The notes: a model not told the origin generated them from the sequence alone. DNA of 64,000 bases from Candidatus Lariskella endosymbiont of Epinotia ramella (GCF_964019805.1 NZ_OZ026472.1:1364001-1428000), one strand, 5' to 3'; shown: positions 43,616-52,695, numbered from the stretch's first letter. Numbers and translations are program-made.

Positions 43616-44584
43616 CTATACAATATTGTTAAACTTATTTATGTCAAAATCATCTACAAGTTGCACTGCTATCTTATCACCAACTTTACCAATTTTACCA
43701 TTAGTAACTTTTATTCCATTGATGGTGATATCTACTTCTTCATCTGCAAATTTATCTAATATTAAAGTATGACCAACTTGCATATTAAGAAGATCTTGCA
43801 TTTTAGAGTCAGAGTTTTTCAGTTCAACACGTAGTGTAGTTGTAACGTTGCAAATACTTTTCTCTAAGTGCTTAAACCATACTGGATCATGCCAGACTCT
43901 TTCATGAATAAATGGTTGCGTCAGCAATTTATGTATTGGCTCAAGTGCAGAGTATGGTAACAGGATATCAAGTCTGCCGTCTCTGGGTGGTATATAGAAA
44001 TGCAAGCTAAAAGTGATGCCCATATCACTTGGTTTGATGATTCTTGCAAACTTAGCGTCAGTTTCTACCTGCTCAAGCTGAAACTTAAGAGGTGCCACGA
44101 TTTCAAACGATAGACTCAAAGAATCCAAGAGAATCGCTAACACTTGTTTAGACATATCACATTCAATAGCAGTGAGCCTTCTGCCATCTGCAGGTGGAGA
44201 GGGATCTAACTTCCGTCCTCCAAGTAGCATATCAAATATGTGATAAAGCAGTCCGCCGTGGATGGAAATCAAACCGAAATCACCAAATTCAACCATTTTA
44301 AATATTGCAAAAACAGACTGAGTTGGTATCTCTTGTATGTAATCTGCGAACTTCACAGCACGCATTTTCTCATGTTCTATGTGAAGGTCACCAGCTATAT
44401 ATGAACGCAATGAAGCAGTTGCAAGTTTCACAAACTTTTCATACACAGCTTCAAGCATTGGTAGACGCACAAGCGATCTGTTATTTTTATCGAGTAGTGC
44501 TTTTATTCCTCTGTAACCTGAATCTTCCTTAGCAGATTTTTGCTTCACGTAAGATTCTTGTGTATCATGCTTTGCTTGTTCCAT
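43616..44584 (-). CDS. fliM: Flagellar motor switch protein FliM
   Basis: C-ring switch protein that receives CheY-P. The 322-residue product has the middle CheC-like domain (PMLEAVYEKFVKLATASLRS, MVEFGDFGLISIHGGLLYHI with the GGxx motif) and the C-terminal SpoA/FliN-like domain from about residue 245 (VTTTLRVELKNSDSKMQDLL, GHTLILDKFADEEVDITING). The N-terminal CheY-binding EIDALL-type motif common in FliM is not visible, so signalling may differ or be lost. It is downstream of fliL (59-bp gap). Confidence 0.9.
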   Translation of the reverse strand: MEQAKHDTQESYVKQKSAKEDSGYRGIKALLDKNNRSLVRLPMLEAVYEKFVKLATASLRSYIAGDLHIEHEKMRAVKFADYIQEIPTQSVFAIFKMVEFGDFGLISIHGGLLYHIFDMLLGGRKLDPSPPADGRRLTAIECDMSKQVLAILLDSLSLSFEIVAPLKFQLEQVETDAKFARIIKPSDMGITFSLHFYIPPRDGRLDILLPYSALEPIHKLLTQPFIHERVWHDPVWFKHLEKSICNVTTTLRVELKNSDSKMQDLLNMQVGHTLILDKFADEEVDITINGIKVTNGKIGKVGDKIAVQLVDDFDINKFNNIV

Positions 44585-44643
44585 ATCGATAAAATCCTTG
44601 AAATCACAAACTTAGGGGAATTTTCGTAAATCAGCGCTATTTT

Positions 44644-45198
44644 TTATTGAACTAATACGTCTTTAAACAGAATATCGTTGATTTTTGCGGGATATAAAAT
44701 TTTGTTTATTCGTATAAGAAGCTCATCCCTGAGCCTATAAAGACTGATAGAGCCATACAAATCGTTTGGTCTTAGTTCTCGCAGGTAGAGTTGAAATGCA
44801 TCCTTGACTTTAGGCATTAGCTTATTCAAGACAGCAAGACTTTGCTGGTCTTGTACTTCTAGAGTTATTTTTAACTTTAAGAAATTAATACCCTTGCCTC
44901 TAGTGTCAAGATTCACTATCATCTCATCAAGGTCTGTAAAAATAGGAGTATTTTGAGCTGCAGCTTCAACTTCTTGTTGTTTTGCAATTTCTTCGAGCTT
45001 AGCTTTTCGCTTTTGATAAAAAAAATAGGCCGCAATAGCAGATATCAACAAAATAACGCAAAGAGCTATAAAAAGCTTCATTTTATCCAATTTAACAGAG
45101 ATCTTTGAGTGTTCTCTGTCAGTGAGCTGTTCTTCCATACCATCCATTGCAGACCTATCGCCTTTTGGTTTTATGCTGGAGACGTCATTGATTGCCAT
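44644..45198 (-). CDS. fliL: Flagellar basal body-associated protein FliL
   Basis: Inner-membrane protein at the stator/basal body. The 184-residue product has a cytoplasmic N-terminus of about 40 residues, one membrane helix (LFIALCVILLISAIAAYFFY, about 42-61), and the periplasmic FliL domain (FTDLDEMIVNLDTRGKGINF, LKLKITLEVQDQQSL, DLYGSISLYRLRDELLIRIN). It is the first gene of the fliL-fliM-DUF6468-motE block. The 270 bp before it (45199-45470) hold nothing recognisable. Confidence 0.92.
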   Translation of the reverse strand: MAINDVSSIKPKGDRSAMDGMEEQLTDREHSKISVKLDKMKLFIALCVILLISAIAAYFFYQKRKAKLEEIAKQQEVEAAAQNTPIFTDLDEMIVNLDTRGKGINFLKLKITLEVQDQQSLAVLNKLMPKVKDAFQLYLRELRPNDLYGSISLYRLRDELLIRINKILYPAKINDILFKDVLVQ

Positions 45199-45470
45199 AA
45201 TGTAGATATATTAATAAATTTCACTACCCTTGATACTCTCATAGCAAACTTTAGATTGCAACTATAAATCTAAGAAAAATTTGCGATTATTTAGTCGAGT
45301 ATTTTTTTCCCAAACTTTTATAACTGTATTTTTATTAAACAGAGCAATAATAGATTTTATTTTTAAATTATTAGCATGTTATGCTTACTTTAAAGAGTGC
45401 ATTACCGCCCAGTTTACATAATTTTCACAAAAGATTATAAAAAAGTTCATATATAGAAAGCGAAGCAATT

Positions 45471-47360
45471 TTACCGCTGCAAATATTGCCATTTAGATGC
45501 TAACTGAAAGTAAGAAATTGCTAGATCTAAAGTGGAGGAATCTGGGGTGACGGGTTCATGATGAGACTCTGTCAGATTATAAAATGAAAGGTCTTTTACT
45601 GGTTTTAGTATCAATAATGAGTTATTAGTTAGATATCCTAACTTTTGGTAATTTGATATAAATGCACGCTCTATTTTATCATTCATTGCATTCTTTCCGT
45701 AAAACGGAGCTGTATAGCTAATGTTTAGTATTCCAAGTATAGTTGGCGCTATGTCTATTTGACTCATTAATTGTGTAATTTCACCTTGCATAACTATCTT
45801 TGGAGCAAAGATCCACATAGGAATATGATATTTTTCTTTTTGCAGCTCCATTTTTCCTGCACTACTTGCTGTATGGTCTGCGACTATCACAAATATTGTA
45901 TTATCGAACCAAGGCTCTTTTTTTGCATCTAATAGAAATTTCCCAATAGCATAATCAGTGTATTTTACTCCGCCTTCTCTACCAAATCCAGATGGAATAT
46001 CTATCTTACCATCTGGATAGGTAAATGGTCTATGATTCGAGGTCGTCATGACCATATTAAAGAAAGGCTTAGAGCGTGCATAAGAATTATTGCTTTCCTT
46101 TATTACTTTATTAAATAAGTCTTCGTCACAAACACCCCATATATTAGCAAAGGTGATTTCACTACTACTAAGATTCGCTCTGTCTACCACTTTATAGCCA
46201 TTTGTCCCAAAAAAATAGTTCATGTTATCAAAATAACCATAACCACCATATATAAAACTGCTTTCATAGCCATTGCTGTTCAAAATTGAGCCAAGTGATA
46301 TCAAATTTTCGTTTCCTGGTCTTCTAATTATAGAATTGCCAGGTGATGGTGGAATAGATAGGGTTATTGCTGAAAGTCCATATACAGTTCTGGTTCCTGT
46401 TGCATGTAAATTACTAAAAAACAGCGACTTATGTGTAAGTAGATCAAGATTCGGTGTGAGATTTTTAGTGTTACCAAAACCACTAAGAAACTCTGCACTT
46501 AAACTTTCAACTGTTATTAATATAACATTATAGAGTCTTGCATCATCTATAGATTTTACAGTCCTTTTTATTCCATCTCCTGCAAATTCAGAATTCTTAG
46601 TGATTAATTCATTTTTTAAAATAGGAAATAAATACTCGTCTTGCTCAGTTAAGTAGAATTCTTCATAAGGAAGATCATTATTTCTAAATGCTGAAAAGAG
46701 CTCAAAGTATCCGTTTTTAGAGAGCTCATTAATATATCTATTTTGAGTAATATCTGAAAGCTTATTGTTTGATAATAAGAAACAAATTACAGGCAAAGCG
46801 AAGCTGAAAAACACAATAGATGAGCGAGTATACCAACTCCTATGAGTTAATTGCTGACTTTCTTGTCTAGTAATAATTTTGAATATCTTTTCAATGAGGA
46901 GAGCAAATAGAGCACATATTATTCCAATTACAGATAAAATCATTGTAACTGGATAAGACTCTAATATGTTGCCTATAACCTCATGTGTATAAACAAGATA
47001 ATCAACAGCTATAAAATTAAATCGAGTGCCAAATTCTTCCCAGAATAAATACTCTGCAATGGTAGTAAACAGCAATATATATATATATATAAAGAAAAAT
47101 AAAATCCTACATATAGAATAGCTACCAAGTTTTGTTAGGAAGAAAAATATTACTATAATAGGAAGCAGGAATGAAAATGCAATTAAGTCGTAAATGAAGC
47201 TTACAGCAAGTAGATGAGGAAGAGTAGAAAATTCGATATTAATATCATGAATAGACTGAAACAGCATGCTAGCGCGCGCTATGTTCTGAGCTATCATAAA
47301 CAATAAAAATAGAAGCAAAGTGGTCTTGAAATATGGTATTCTTTGTATGTAAGCAGTCAT
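45471..47360 (-). CDS. Membrane sulfatase-fold transferase (LTA-synthase-like)
   Basis: A 629-residue inner-membrane protein with about five N-terminal membrane segments (to residue 180) and a large periplasmic sulfatase-fold domain. Signature residues: VILITVESLSAEFLSGFG (metal-binding Glu), the catalytic Thr in ATGTRTVYGLSAI near 320, MTTSNHRPFTYPDGKID, and VIVADHTASSAGKMELQ for the last metal ligands. This is the LTA synthase / phosphoglycerol or phosphoethanolamine transferase superfamily. In a Gram-negative cell, lipoteichoic acid is not expected; decoration of a glycan or lipid is more likely, substrate unknown. It stands alone between repeats. Confidence 0.85.
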   Translation of the reverse strand: MTAYIQRIPYFKTTLLLFLLFMIAQNIARASMLFQSIHDINIEFSTLPHLLAVSFIYDLIAFSFLLPIIVIFFFLTKLGSYSICRILFFFIYIYILLFTTIAEYLFWEEFGTRFNFIAVDYLVYTHEVIGNILESYPVTMILSVIGIICALFALLIEKIFKIITRQESQQLTHRSWYTRSSIVFFSFALPVICFLLSNNKLSDITQNRYINELSKNGYFELFSAFRNNDLPYEEFYLTEQDEYLFPILKNELITKNSEFAGDGIKRTVKSIDDARLYNVILITVESLSAEFLSGFGNTKNLTPNLDLLTHKSLFFSNLHATGTRTVYGLSAITLSIPPSPGNSIIRRPGNENLISLGSILNSNGYESSFIYGGYGYFDNMNYFFGTNGYKVVDRANLSSSEITFANIWGVCDEDLFNKVIKESNNSYARSKPFFNMVMTTSNHRPFTYPDGKIDIPSGFGREGGVKYTDYAIGKFLLDAKKEPWFDNTIFVIVADHTASSAGKMELQKEKYHIPMWIFAPKIVMQGEITQLMSQIDIAPTILGILNISYTAPFYGKNAMNDKIERAFISNYQKLGYLTNNSLLILKPVKDLSFYNLTESHHEPVTPDSSTLDLAISYFQLASKWQYLQR

Positions 47361-47386
47361 TCTTATATTTCAGCTAAGTTAAGTAG

Positions 47387-47582
47387 TCGCCTGCGTCATA
47401 ACTCTAAGAAGCGTAGGATTTATCTTGGCTTGCAAGCAATTATGATGTACCTAAAGTCCAGCAGCAAAAGTGGCAAAATTACCAAAAATCTTATGGATTT
47501 TGTGAAAGTAGTATTTGCTAGGAACAGGACAAATTATATATCCGAAAATTAGCGCAGCAAATCAATTTTTGACGGACAGACT
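47387..47582 (+). repeat. Family B dispersed repeat
   Basis: Copy between plsX and the sulfatase-fold gene, oriented opposite to both. Blocks: TCGCCTGCGTCATAACTCTA, GGCTTGCAAGCAATTATG, AAAGTCCAGCAGCAAAAGTG, AAATCTTATGGATTTTGTG, GGACAAATTATATATCCG, AAAATTAGCGCAGCAAATC, and GACGGACAGACT at the end. The 3' hairpin module is shortened. Confidence 0.78.
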
Positions 47583-47713
47583 AAAAACCGTAGATATAGA
47601 GAAATATTACTACTTAAATATTATGTAGTGTTTCAACATGTATGCCAAACCGTCTCTAAAGATTGGGACTAAAGTTAAGATTTTAAAAAATAACATATTT
47701 AGTTCATCTTGAA

Positions 47714-48784
47714 CTAGAGACCTAAAATCTTAGCTGACGTATGTTTAATTTTATCTACAAAATTCAACCCTATTCCATTCTCTTCCAATATATTTAGTTC
47801 TGCAGAGATTGCTTCGTTTATGTTTCGTTTTGCAAGTTCTGATGCTGTAAGTATGGCGTTCAAAACACCTTCAATATTTGCAGAGCCATGACTTTTTATT
47901 ACTATACCATTTAATCCTATAAACATAGCACCGTTATTCATATTAGGGTCTAGGTAAGATAGGCTTTTTTTCAGAGATTTCTTTAACAGTAGAGCGCCAA
48001 GCTTTGCTGTTAGGCCAGAGTGACAAGCTTGTTTTATGAGGTTAAGAAATATATGTGCTGCGCCTTCTGATGCTTTTAAAACTAAATTCCCTGAAAAACC
48101 ATCTGTAACTATTACATCTGCTTTGCCTTTTGTTATATCATCACCCTCGATATAACCTATAAAATTCAAGCCAGATTCTCTGAGCAATTCGGAAGTTTTT
48201 TGTTCTAGATCGCGTCCTTTCACTTCTTCTTTTCCAATGTTTAAAATTGCTATGGAAGGAGAGTCATTTAAGAGAACCTTGGCGAAACATAGACCCATTA
48301 CAGCAAATTGAAATAGCACAACTTCATTGCACTCATTATTTGCTCCCATATCCAGCATAACTGAGCGGCCATATAGATGAGGGAAAAGGCCTGCTATAGC
48401 TGGTCTCCTTACACCTTGCAGAGTGCCAAGTACAGACTTAGCCATTACCATAAGCGCTCCTGTATTGCCACAAGACACACAAGCTGATGCTTCTCCACTC
48501 TTGACCGCCTCAATAGACATCCTCATACTGGAATTTTTTCCATATTTTAGAGCATAAATAGGCTTATCGTTGTCCAAAACCACTCCGTTGGTATGATGTA
48601 ACGAAAAAATATCTTGTGGGAGTCCTAGTTCATCGATTAAGGGTTTTACTACAACCTCATCTCCAAATAGCATAAAGCGTAGGTCACTACGCTTAAAATA
48701 GGTAAGTGCGATTGCTTCAAGTACAACTCTAGGAGCGCCAGCGCCGCCCATTAAATCAACGCTAATGGTAATGTTTTTTTCCAT
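47714..48784 (-). CDS. plsX: Phosphate acyltransferase PlsX
   Basis: Makes acyl phosphate from acyl-ACP for membrane phospholipid synthesis; PlsY then transfers the acyl group to glycerol-3-phosphate, and plsY is also in this window. The 356-residue product has ISVDLMGGAGAPRVVLEAIA, SACVSCGNTGALMVMAKSVL near residue 100-119, RRPAIAGLFP, MLDMGANNECNEVVLFQFAV, LNIGKEEVKGRDLEQK and VVTDGFSGNLVLKASEGAA. fabH, often downstream, is absent. rpmF is upstream in the same orientation but 739 bp away because of inserted repeat DNA. Confidence 0.95.
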   Translation of the reverse strand: MEKNITISVDLMGGAGAPRVVLEAIALTYFKRSDLRFMLFGDEVVVKPLIDELGLPQDIFSLHHTNGVVLDNDKPIYALKYGKNSSMRMSIEAVKSGEASACVSCGNTGALMVMAKSVLGTLQGVRRPAIAGLFPHLYGRSVMLDMGANNECNEVVLFQFAVMGLCFAKVLLNDSPSIAILNIGKEEVKGRDLEQKTSELLRESGLNFIGYIEGDDITKGKADVIVTDGFSGNLVLKASEGAAHIFLNLIKQACHSGLTAKLGALLLKKSLKKSLSYLDPNMNNGAMFIGLNGIVIKSHGSANIEGVLNAILTASELAKRNINEAISAELNILEENGIGLNFVDKIKHTSAKILGL

Positions 48785-48930
48785 CTAATAATTATGGTAA
48801 AGAGGGATATTCACTATGCATTAAATTATAAAAACCTTCAATACACTAATCAGGTAGCTATAAAAAATGCCACTCTCTTTCGTTTTTCTTTTCAACCTAG
48901 TGTTGAGATTTTAGCTTACTTATTTAGTTA

Positions 48931-49191
48931 TTGCATCATAACCTTTGAAGCGCAAGATTTATCTTGACTACAAGTAATTACGATGCACCGAAAGCCCCGC
49001 AGCAAAAATAGTAGAATTGCTACAAACCTTATGGATTTTGTGAAAGTAGTATTTGCTAGGTACCGTACAAATTATACATCCAAAAATTAGCACAGGGACG
49101 CCCCTAAAAGCTAATTTTTGTACATTTAACTTTAACTTTCCACAAAAATTTATTGGCGCAAGCAAATCAATTTTTGACGGACAGACTATTG
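48931..49191 (+). repeat. Family B dispersed repeat
   Basis: Copy between plsX and rpmF. Blocks: GCATCATAACCTTTGAAGCG, GACTACAAGTAATTACGATG, ACAAACCTTATGGATTTTGT, TACAAATTATACATCC, AAAAATTAGCACAGGG facing AAGCTAATTTTTG, CACAAAAATTTATTGGCGC, and GACGGACAGACT at the end. It is one of the more complete copies. It separates two genes that are usually adjacent. Confidence 0.78.
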
Positions 49192-49523
49192 AATGCTGCT
49201 AAAACATATAACCAAAACTTTCTGTAAAAACTAACAACCTTCTCTTAGTCTATTTGGTTTTAAACACCACAGCAACACTTGTGACATTCACGCAGAACAA
49301 AAGCAAAGTACTTGAATAAAATTTTGCAAGTAGCATGAAAACACTTTAAAATTTTTATTGTATTAAAGGATAGCCAAATTTCATGATTACTACCACGACA
49401 AATGTGTTGAACAACTATACACATTAAACAATATACTAAACAAGTAAAAGTAAAATCAACAAAACTAAAAACTTAAGAACGTCTAAATACAAAAGTTACC
49501 GGCGTCAAGCCGACATGCTTTAT

Positions 49524-49742
49524 TTATACAGCAGCGTCAGTTTCATCGGCGCTAGTGTTAGTCTTGCTAGCTTTTTTTAGCATTACCTTGCCATTATAGT
49601 ACCCATCCTTCAACGAAATATGATGAGAAAGCTTTGGTTCTCCGGTTGTAGCATCAAATGCTATGTTCATCTTCTTTAGAGCATGGTGAGACCTTCTCTG
49701 GTTTCTCTTGCCTTTTGACGTTTTTCTTTTTGGTACAGCCAT
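49524..49742 (-). CDS. rpmF: 50S ribosomal protein L32
   Basis: Small basic ribosomal protein. The 72-residue product begins [20 protein letters not shown], the invariant L32 opening, followed by [20 protein letters not shown] and [15 protein letters not shown]. No zinc-binding Cys pair is present, so it is the zinc-free type usual in alphaproteobacteria. The C-terminus is extended by about 10 residues. Downstream lies plsX in the same direction, and upstream by 72 bp a tRNA-Asn gene. Confidence 0.95.
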   Translation of the reverse strand: MAVPKRKTSKGKRNQRRSHHALKKMNIAFDATTGEPKLSHHISLKDGYYNGKVMLKKASKTNTSADETDAAV

Positions 49743-49813
49743 ATTAGTATGAAAAATCTTCTGACAATTAGTTTTTCTTGAGATTGCACTATAGCATTCT
49801 CAAGGATTAAAAG

Positions 49814-49888
49814 TGGCTCCCCGGGCTGGATTCGAACCAGCGACCAAGCGATTAACAGTCGCTTGCTCTGCCACTGAGCTACCGAGGA
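49814..49888 (-). tRNA. tRNA-Asn (anticodon GUU)
   Basis: On the minus strand the gene reads TCCTCGG at the 5' end and CCGGGGA at the 3' side of the acceptor stem (7 pairs with one T-G), the D arm with GCTCAGTGGCAGAGC, the anticodon loop CTGTTAA with GTT, and GGTTCGAATCC in the T arm. CCA follows the discriminator G in the genome (TGG at 49814-49816 on the plus strand). It is upstream of and on the same strand as rpmF. Confidence 0.94.
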
Positions 49889-50000
49889 ACAAGGTGAACA
49901 GGAAAAGCTCTTGCGAAAGATTCGCATAGAGTAAGGTTAATATAAACCGCACTCACTTCACATATGAAGTAGATATGATCAAACAGCGTATACACTTAGC

Positions 50001-50141
50001 CATACTTTTCAAAATTGGCGTAGTCAAATCGCTCGTTATGTATCCTTATACACATGCTCGCGCTCTTCCTAGCTCTTTTTAAAGTCTAACTTCGCAATGT
50101 GTTGCAAGTTAAATACTAACTCTCCATTTATTAGAGGTATA
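50001..50141 (+). repeat. Family C dispersed repeat (copy 1)
   Basis: Reads CATACTTTTCAAAATTGGCG, then GCTCGTTATGTATCC, ACACATGCTCGCGCTCTTCC, TAGCTCTTTTTAAAGTCTAA, CTTCGCAATGTG, and AAGTTAAATACTAACTC. The copy at 50853-50992 shares this order. Reversed or partial copies lie near 13077, 16395, 34100 and 40835. It occupies part of the 355-bp gap between the tRNA gene and rnhA, where nothing else is seen. Confidence 0.65.
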
Positions 50142-50244
50142 CTCCAAACCACCAAAGGTGAACCTATAAAAATTATTGCAACATGTCAATAAAAATATAA
50201 GCCTACATTTAAGGTGTTTGCTTTATAAGTTTGCTTTTCTAGTA

Positions 50245-50679
50245 TTACTTTTGCAGTAGTATAGCTCTCCTTGCGAGGCTGTCTGCTAGTTCATTATAGT
50301 AATCTCCGCTATGTCCTGCTACCCAGTGCCATGTAATTTTATGCATTAAGCAAAGTGAATCGAGACGTTCCCATAAATCTTTGTTCTTCACTTTACCGTT
50401 ATTCCAATTATTATGCTTCCACTTTTTGATCCATTCAGTAATGCCACGCCTTAAGTACATGCTATCTGTATATACTGCAATTTTCATAGGCTTCTTTACG
50501 GCTGCAATGCCCATAATTGCGGCCGTTAATTCCATTCTGTTGTTTGTTGAACTTTGTTCGTAACCATACAGCTCTTTTTTATGCTTGCCAAACAAAAGAA
50601 CAACTCCCCAACCTCCAGGACCAGGATTCCCAGAACATGCGCCATCGCAATATATTGTCACTAAATCATCTTGTGTCAT
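50245..50679 (-). CDS. rnhA: Ribonuclease HI
   Basis: Cuts the RNA strand of RNA-DNA hybrids. The 144-residue product has all catalytic residues: Asp12 in IYCDGACSGNPGPGGWG, Glu50 in NNRMELTAAI, Asp72 in VYTDSMYL and Asp133 in NELADSLARR, plus His123 in WVAGHSGDYYNE. Start ATG 50679. Flanked by family C repeats on both sides. Confidence 0.96.
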   Translation of the reverse strand: MTQDDLVTIYCDGACSGNPGPGGWGVVLLFGKHKKELYGYEQSSTNNRMELTAAIMGIAAVKKPMKIAVYTDSMYLRRGITEWIKKWKHNNWNNGKVKNKDLWERLDSLCLMHKITWHWVAGHSGDYYNELADSLARRAILLQK

Positions 50680-50852
50680 ACGTTTTCAGCTGACTATTAA
50701 ATGTAAATTATTTAGGAGCTCACCTTACATACTATAGCAAAACGAATTCCTATAGATCTCGTTTTAAAAGCGCGTGCAAGCAAATGTTTTAACTTTGCGT
50801 CCATTAAGCAATGCACTTTACCTTGCGCTTTATTTATCAGAGATATACTCAT

Positions 50853-50992
50853 CATACTTTTCAAAACTAGCGCCTGAAGGAGCGCTCGTTATGTATTTAG
50901 ACACATGCACCCAGCACTCTCCCTAGCTCTTTTGCAGTCTAACTTCGTAATGTTTATAAGTTAAATACCAACTCTTCATTTATCTGTGGTAT
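50853..50992 (+). repeat. Family C dispersed repeat (copy 2)
   Basis: Reads CATACTTTTCAAAACTAGCG, GAGCGCTCGTTATGTATTTA, ACACATGCACCCAGCACTCT, CCCTAGCTCTTTTGCAGTCT, AACTTCGTAATG, AAGTTAAATACCAACTC. It matches copy 1 at 50001 in order and spacing. It lies in the 680-bp gap between surA and rnhA together with a family B copy. The rest of the gap shows no gene. Confidence 0.65.
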
Positions 50993-51039
50993 ATATCAAA
51001 TATGATAAGAACAAACTTGAAGTTCTGCTTTTTTTATAG

Positions 51040-51301
51040 CCGCCTGCGTCATAACTCTAAGGAACATATGATTTATCTTGGCCTGCAAGCAATTATGATG
51101 CACCTAAAGTCCTGGAGAAAAAAATGGCAAAATTACCAAAAATCTTATGGATTTTGTTAAGTAGTATTTGATAGATACAGGACAAATTATATATCCGAAA
51201 ACTAGCGCAAGGCCGCGTCTTTATGCTAATTTTTGTACTTTTATACACTTATTTTCCGCAAAAATTTATTTGCGCAGCAAATCAATTTTGCTAGATAGAC
51301 T
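51040..51301 (+). repeat. Family B dispersed repeat
   Basis: Near-complete copy between the SurA-like gene and rnhA. Blocks: GCCTGCGTCATAACTCTAAG, CTTGGCCTGCAAGCAATTAT, AAAGTCCTGGAG, AAATCTTATGGATTTTGTT, GGACAAATTATATATCCG, AAAACTAGCGCAAGGC facing ATGCTAATTTTTG, AAAAATTTATTTGCGCAGC, TAGATAGACT. Best reference copy of the family in this window, with 48931. Confidence 0.78.
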
Positions 51302-51357
51302 TTGTAAAACCTATGGCTTCTTTTGTAGTTCTAAGGCTAAGCAAAGTGGATTTAACA

Positions 51358-52335
51358 CTATTGTTTAATTTCTATTAATGCTTTTTGCTTTAATTTGCTT
51401 ATATAATTCCTAGTATACAGTTCTGCCTTACGATTCATTAGCATGTCCCGAATTTCAGAATCAATTTTTGTATTATCTATCTGTGATGCTGGGACATTGC
51501 GAGGTGCTTGTTTGTCTATTACCTTTAATATCATGATACTTTCCTCTAAGATAATTGGCGAGGATATTTGTCCAGGCTCAATATATTGGATTGCAGAGCG
51601 TATCTCAGGCGCAAGGTCCCCAATCCTTATCCAGCCGATCACTCCATCTTCTCTACTACTGCTGCTTTGAGAAATAGACCTTGCTAGGTTTGCAAAATTT
51701 TTAGATGAATCCTTCTGTTGTGATATTTCACTAAGTATATTGAACGCGTTTTCAGCTGTTTTTTCATTATCATGCACATATATGACAATTTCAGCTAATT
51801 TTACTTTTGTATTTGCAAAGGAAGCAGCTTGCGCTTTAATACGCTCATAAGCAAGCCTTGCGCCTTTCACTTCCTCTTCCGAGACACTAACATGTGCCGC
51901 AAGTTGACTTTGTATATTGTGCCAGATTAGCTGTATCTTAATATTATCTTTATATGCTTGAAAATTAATTCCTTCAGATTTAAATATTTCTGGCAACTTT
52001 AGCCTTGGAACATTCATTTGAAGGGCAAGTCGGTCTATAGCTTTGTCGATATCAGATTGAGATATTGTAATTCCAAGTCGCTTTGCATCTTCTTCTATTA
52101 ACTTCTCTTCAATCATCGAATTCAATATCTGTTTTGACAGATTACGTATGAACTCATCATCATTCGGCAAATTACCAACTTTTATAATAGCATAGACTCG
52201 TCTTTCTAGATCAAGGCTGGTGATTATCTCGTCGTTGACAATTGCTACAACGCGCTGCCTATTAGCGCAGTATCCGTGGCTAAAACAATTAAGAAATAAA
52301 AGTAAAAAAGAGAGAAGAAATCCTAAACAACGCAT
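51358..52335 (-). CDS. surA: SurA-like periplasmic chaperone / peptidyl-prolyl isomerase
   Basis: Helps outer membrane barrels cross the periplasm. The 325-residue product has a signal peptide (MRCLGFLLSFLLLFLNCFSH, cleavage likely after YCA), the SurA N-terminal helical domain (VVAIVNDEIITSLDLERRVY, NSMIEEKLIEEDAKRLGITI), and one parvulin domain (VKLAEIVIYVHDNEKTAENA, FANLARSISQSSSSREDGVI, GWIRIGDLAPEI). Classic SurA has two parvulin domains; one is present here. The start at 52335 is chosen because AAGGA lies 7 nt before it; a longer frame runs to 52386. Its client set may include the barrel at 21687. Confidence 0.85.
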   Translation of the reverse strand: MRCLGFLLSFLLLFLNCFSHGYCANRQRVVAIVNDEIITSLDLERRVYAIIKVGNLPNDDEFIRNLSKQILNSMIEEKLIEEDAKRLGITISQSDIDKAIDRLALQMNVPRLKLPEIFKSEGINFQAYKDNIKIQLIWHNIQSQLAAHVSVSEEEVKGARLAYERIKAQAASFANTKVKLAEIVIYVHDNEKTAENAFNILSEISQQKDSSKNFANLARSISQSSSSREDGVIGWIRIGDLAPEIRSAIQYIEPGQISSPIILEESIMILKVIDKQAPRNVPASQIDNTKIDSEIRDMLMNRKAELYTRNYISKLKQKALIEIKQ

Positions 52336-52627
52336 TAACATTTCCTTAAAAGCTGAAAAGTCCTTTATAAAATAGGTATGGTACAATGCTCATGGGTTAC
52401 GAACATTTAAAATGTGACAAAGTTAGCAAGAAGCCGTTGTATAGCAAATTTAAACGAATAATTCAAGATCATATCATAATAATGCTATTTATAAGGCAGA
52501 TCGTTTTTGCTATATGTTTCGTCTGAGCGAATTGATTAAAGCATTAATTATTTATCATTTGCGTTTATTGATCAAGAAATCGAACATAGCTGCATAAGGC
52601 AACAGTTTATTTGAATCAGAGACGGCA

Positions 52628-52662
52628 AAAGAGCCTAGACCAAATAATCCTAGGCTCTTCAT
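52628..52662 (-). terminator. Intrinsic terminator of the small secreted protein gene
   Basis: AAGAGCCTAG (52629-52638) and CTAGGCTCTT (52650-52659) form a perfect 10-bp stem with an 11-nt loop. On the minus strand it is followed by TTTTGCC, so it fits a rho-independent terminator about 35 nt after the stop of the gene at 52696. The rest of the 360-bp gap up to surA shows nothing recognisable. Confidence 0.82.
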
Positions 52663-52695
52663 TGTAACGGTTTAAACTAACTGAAGTGCCTAGTG

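Noticed and set aside
48968-49165. 65-codon minus-strand frame between plsX and rpmF
   Set aside because: Entirely inside a family B repeat, not conserved in length among copies.
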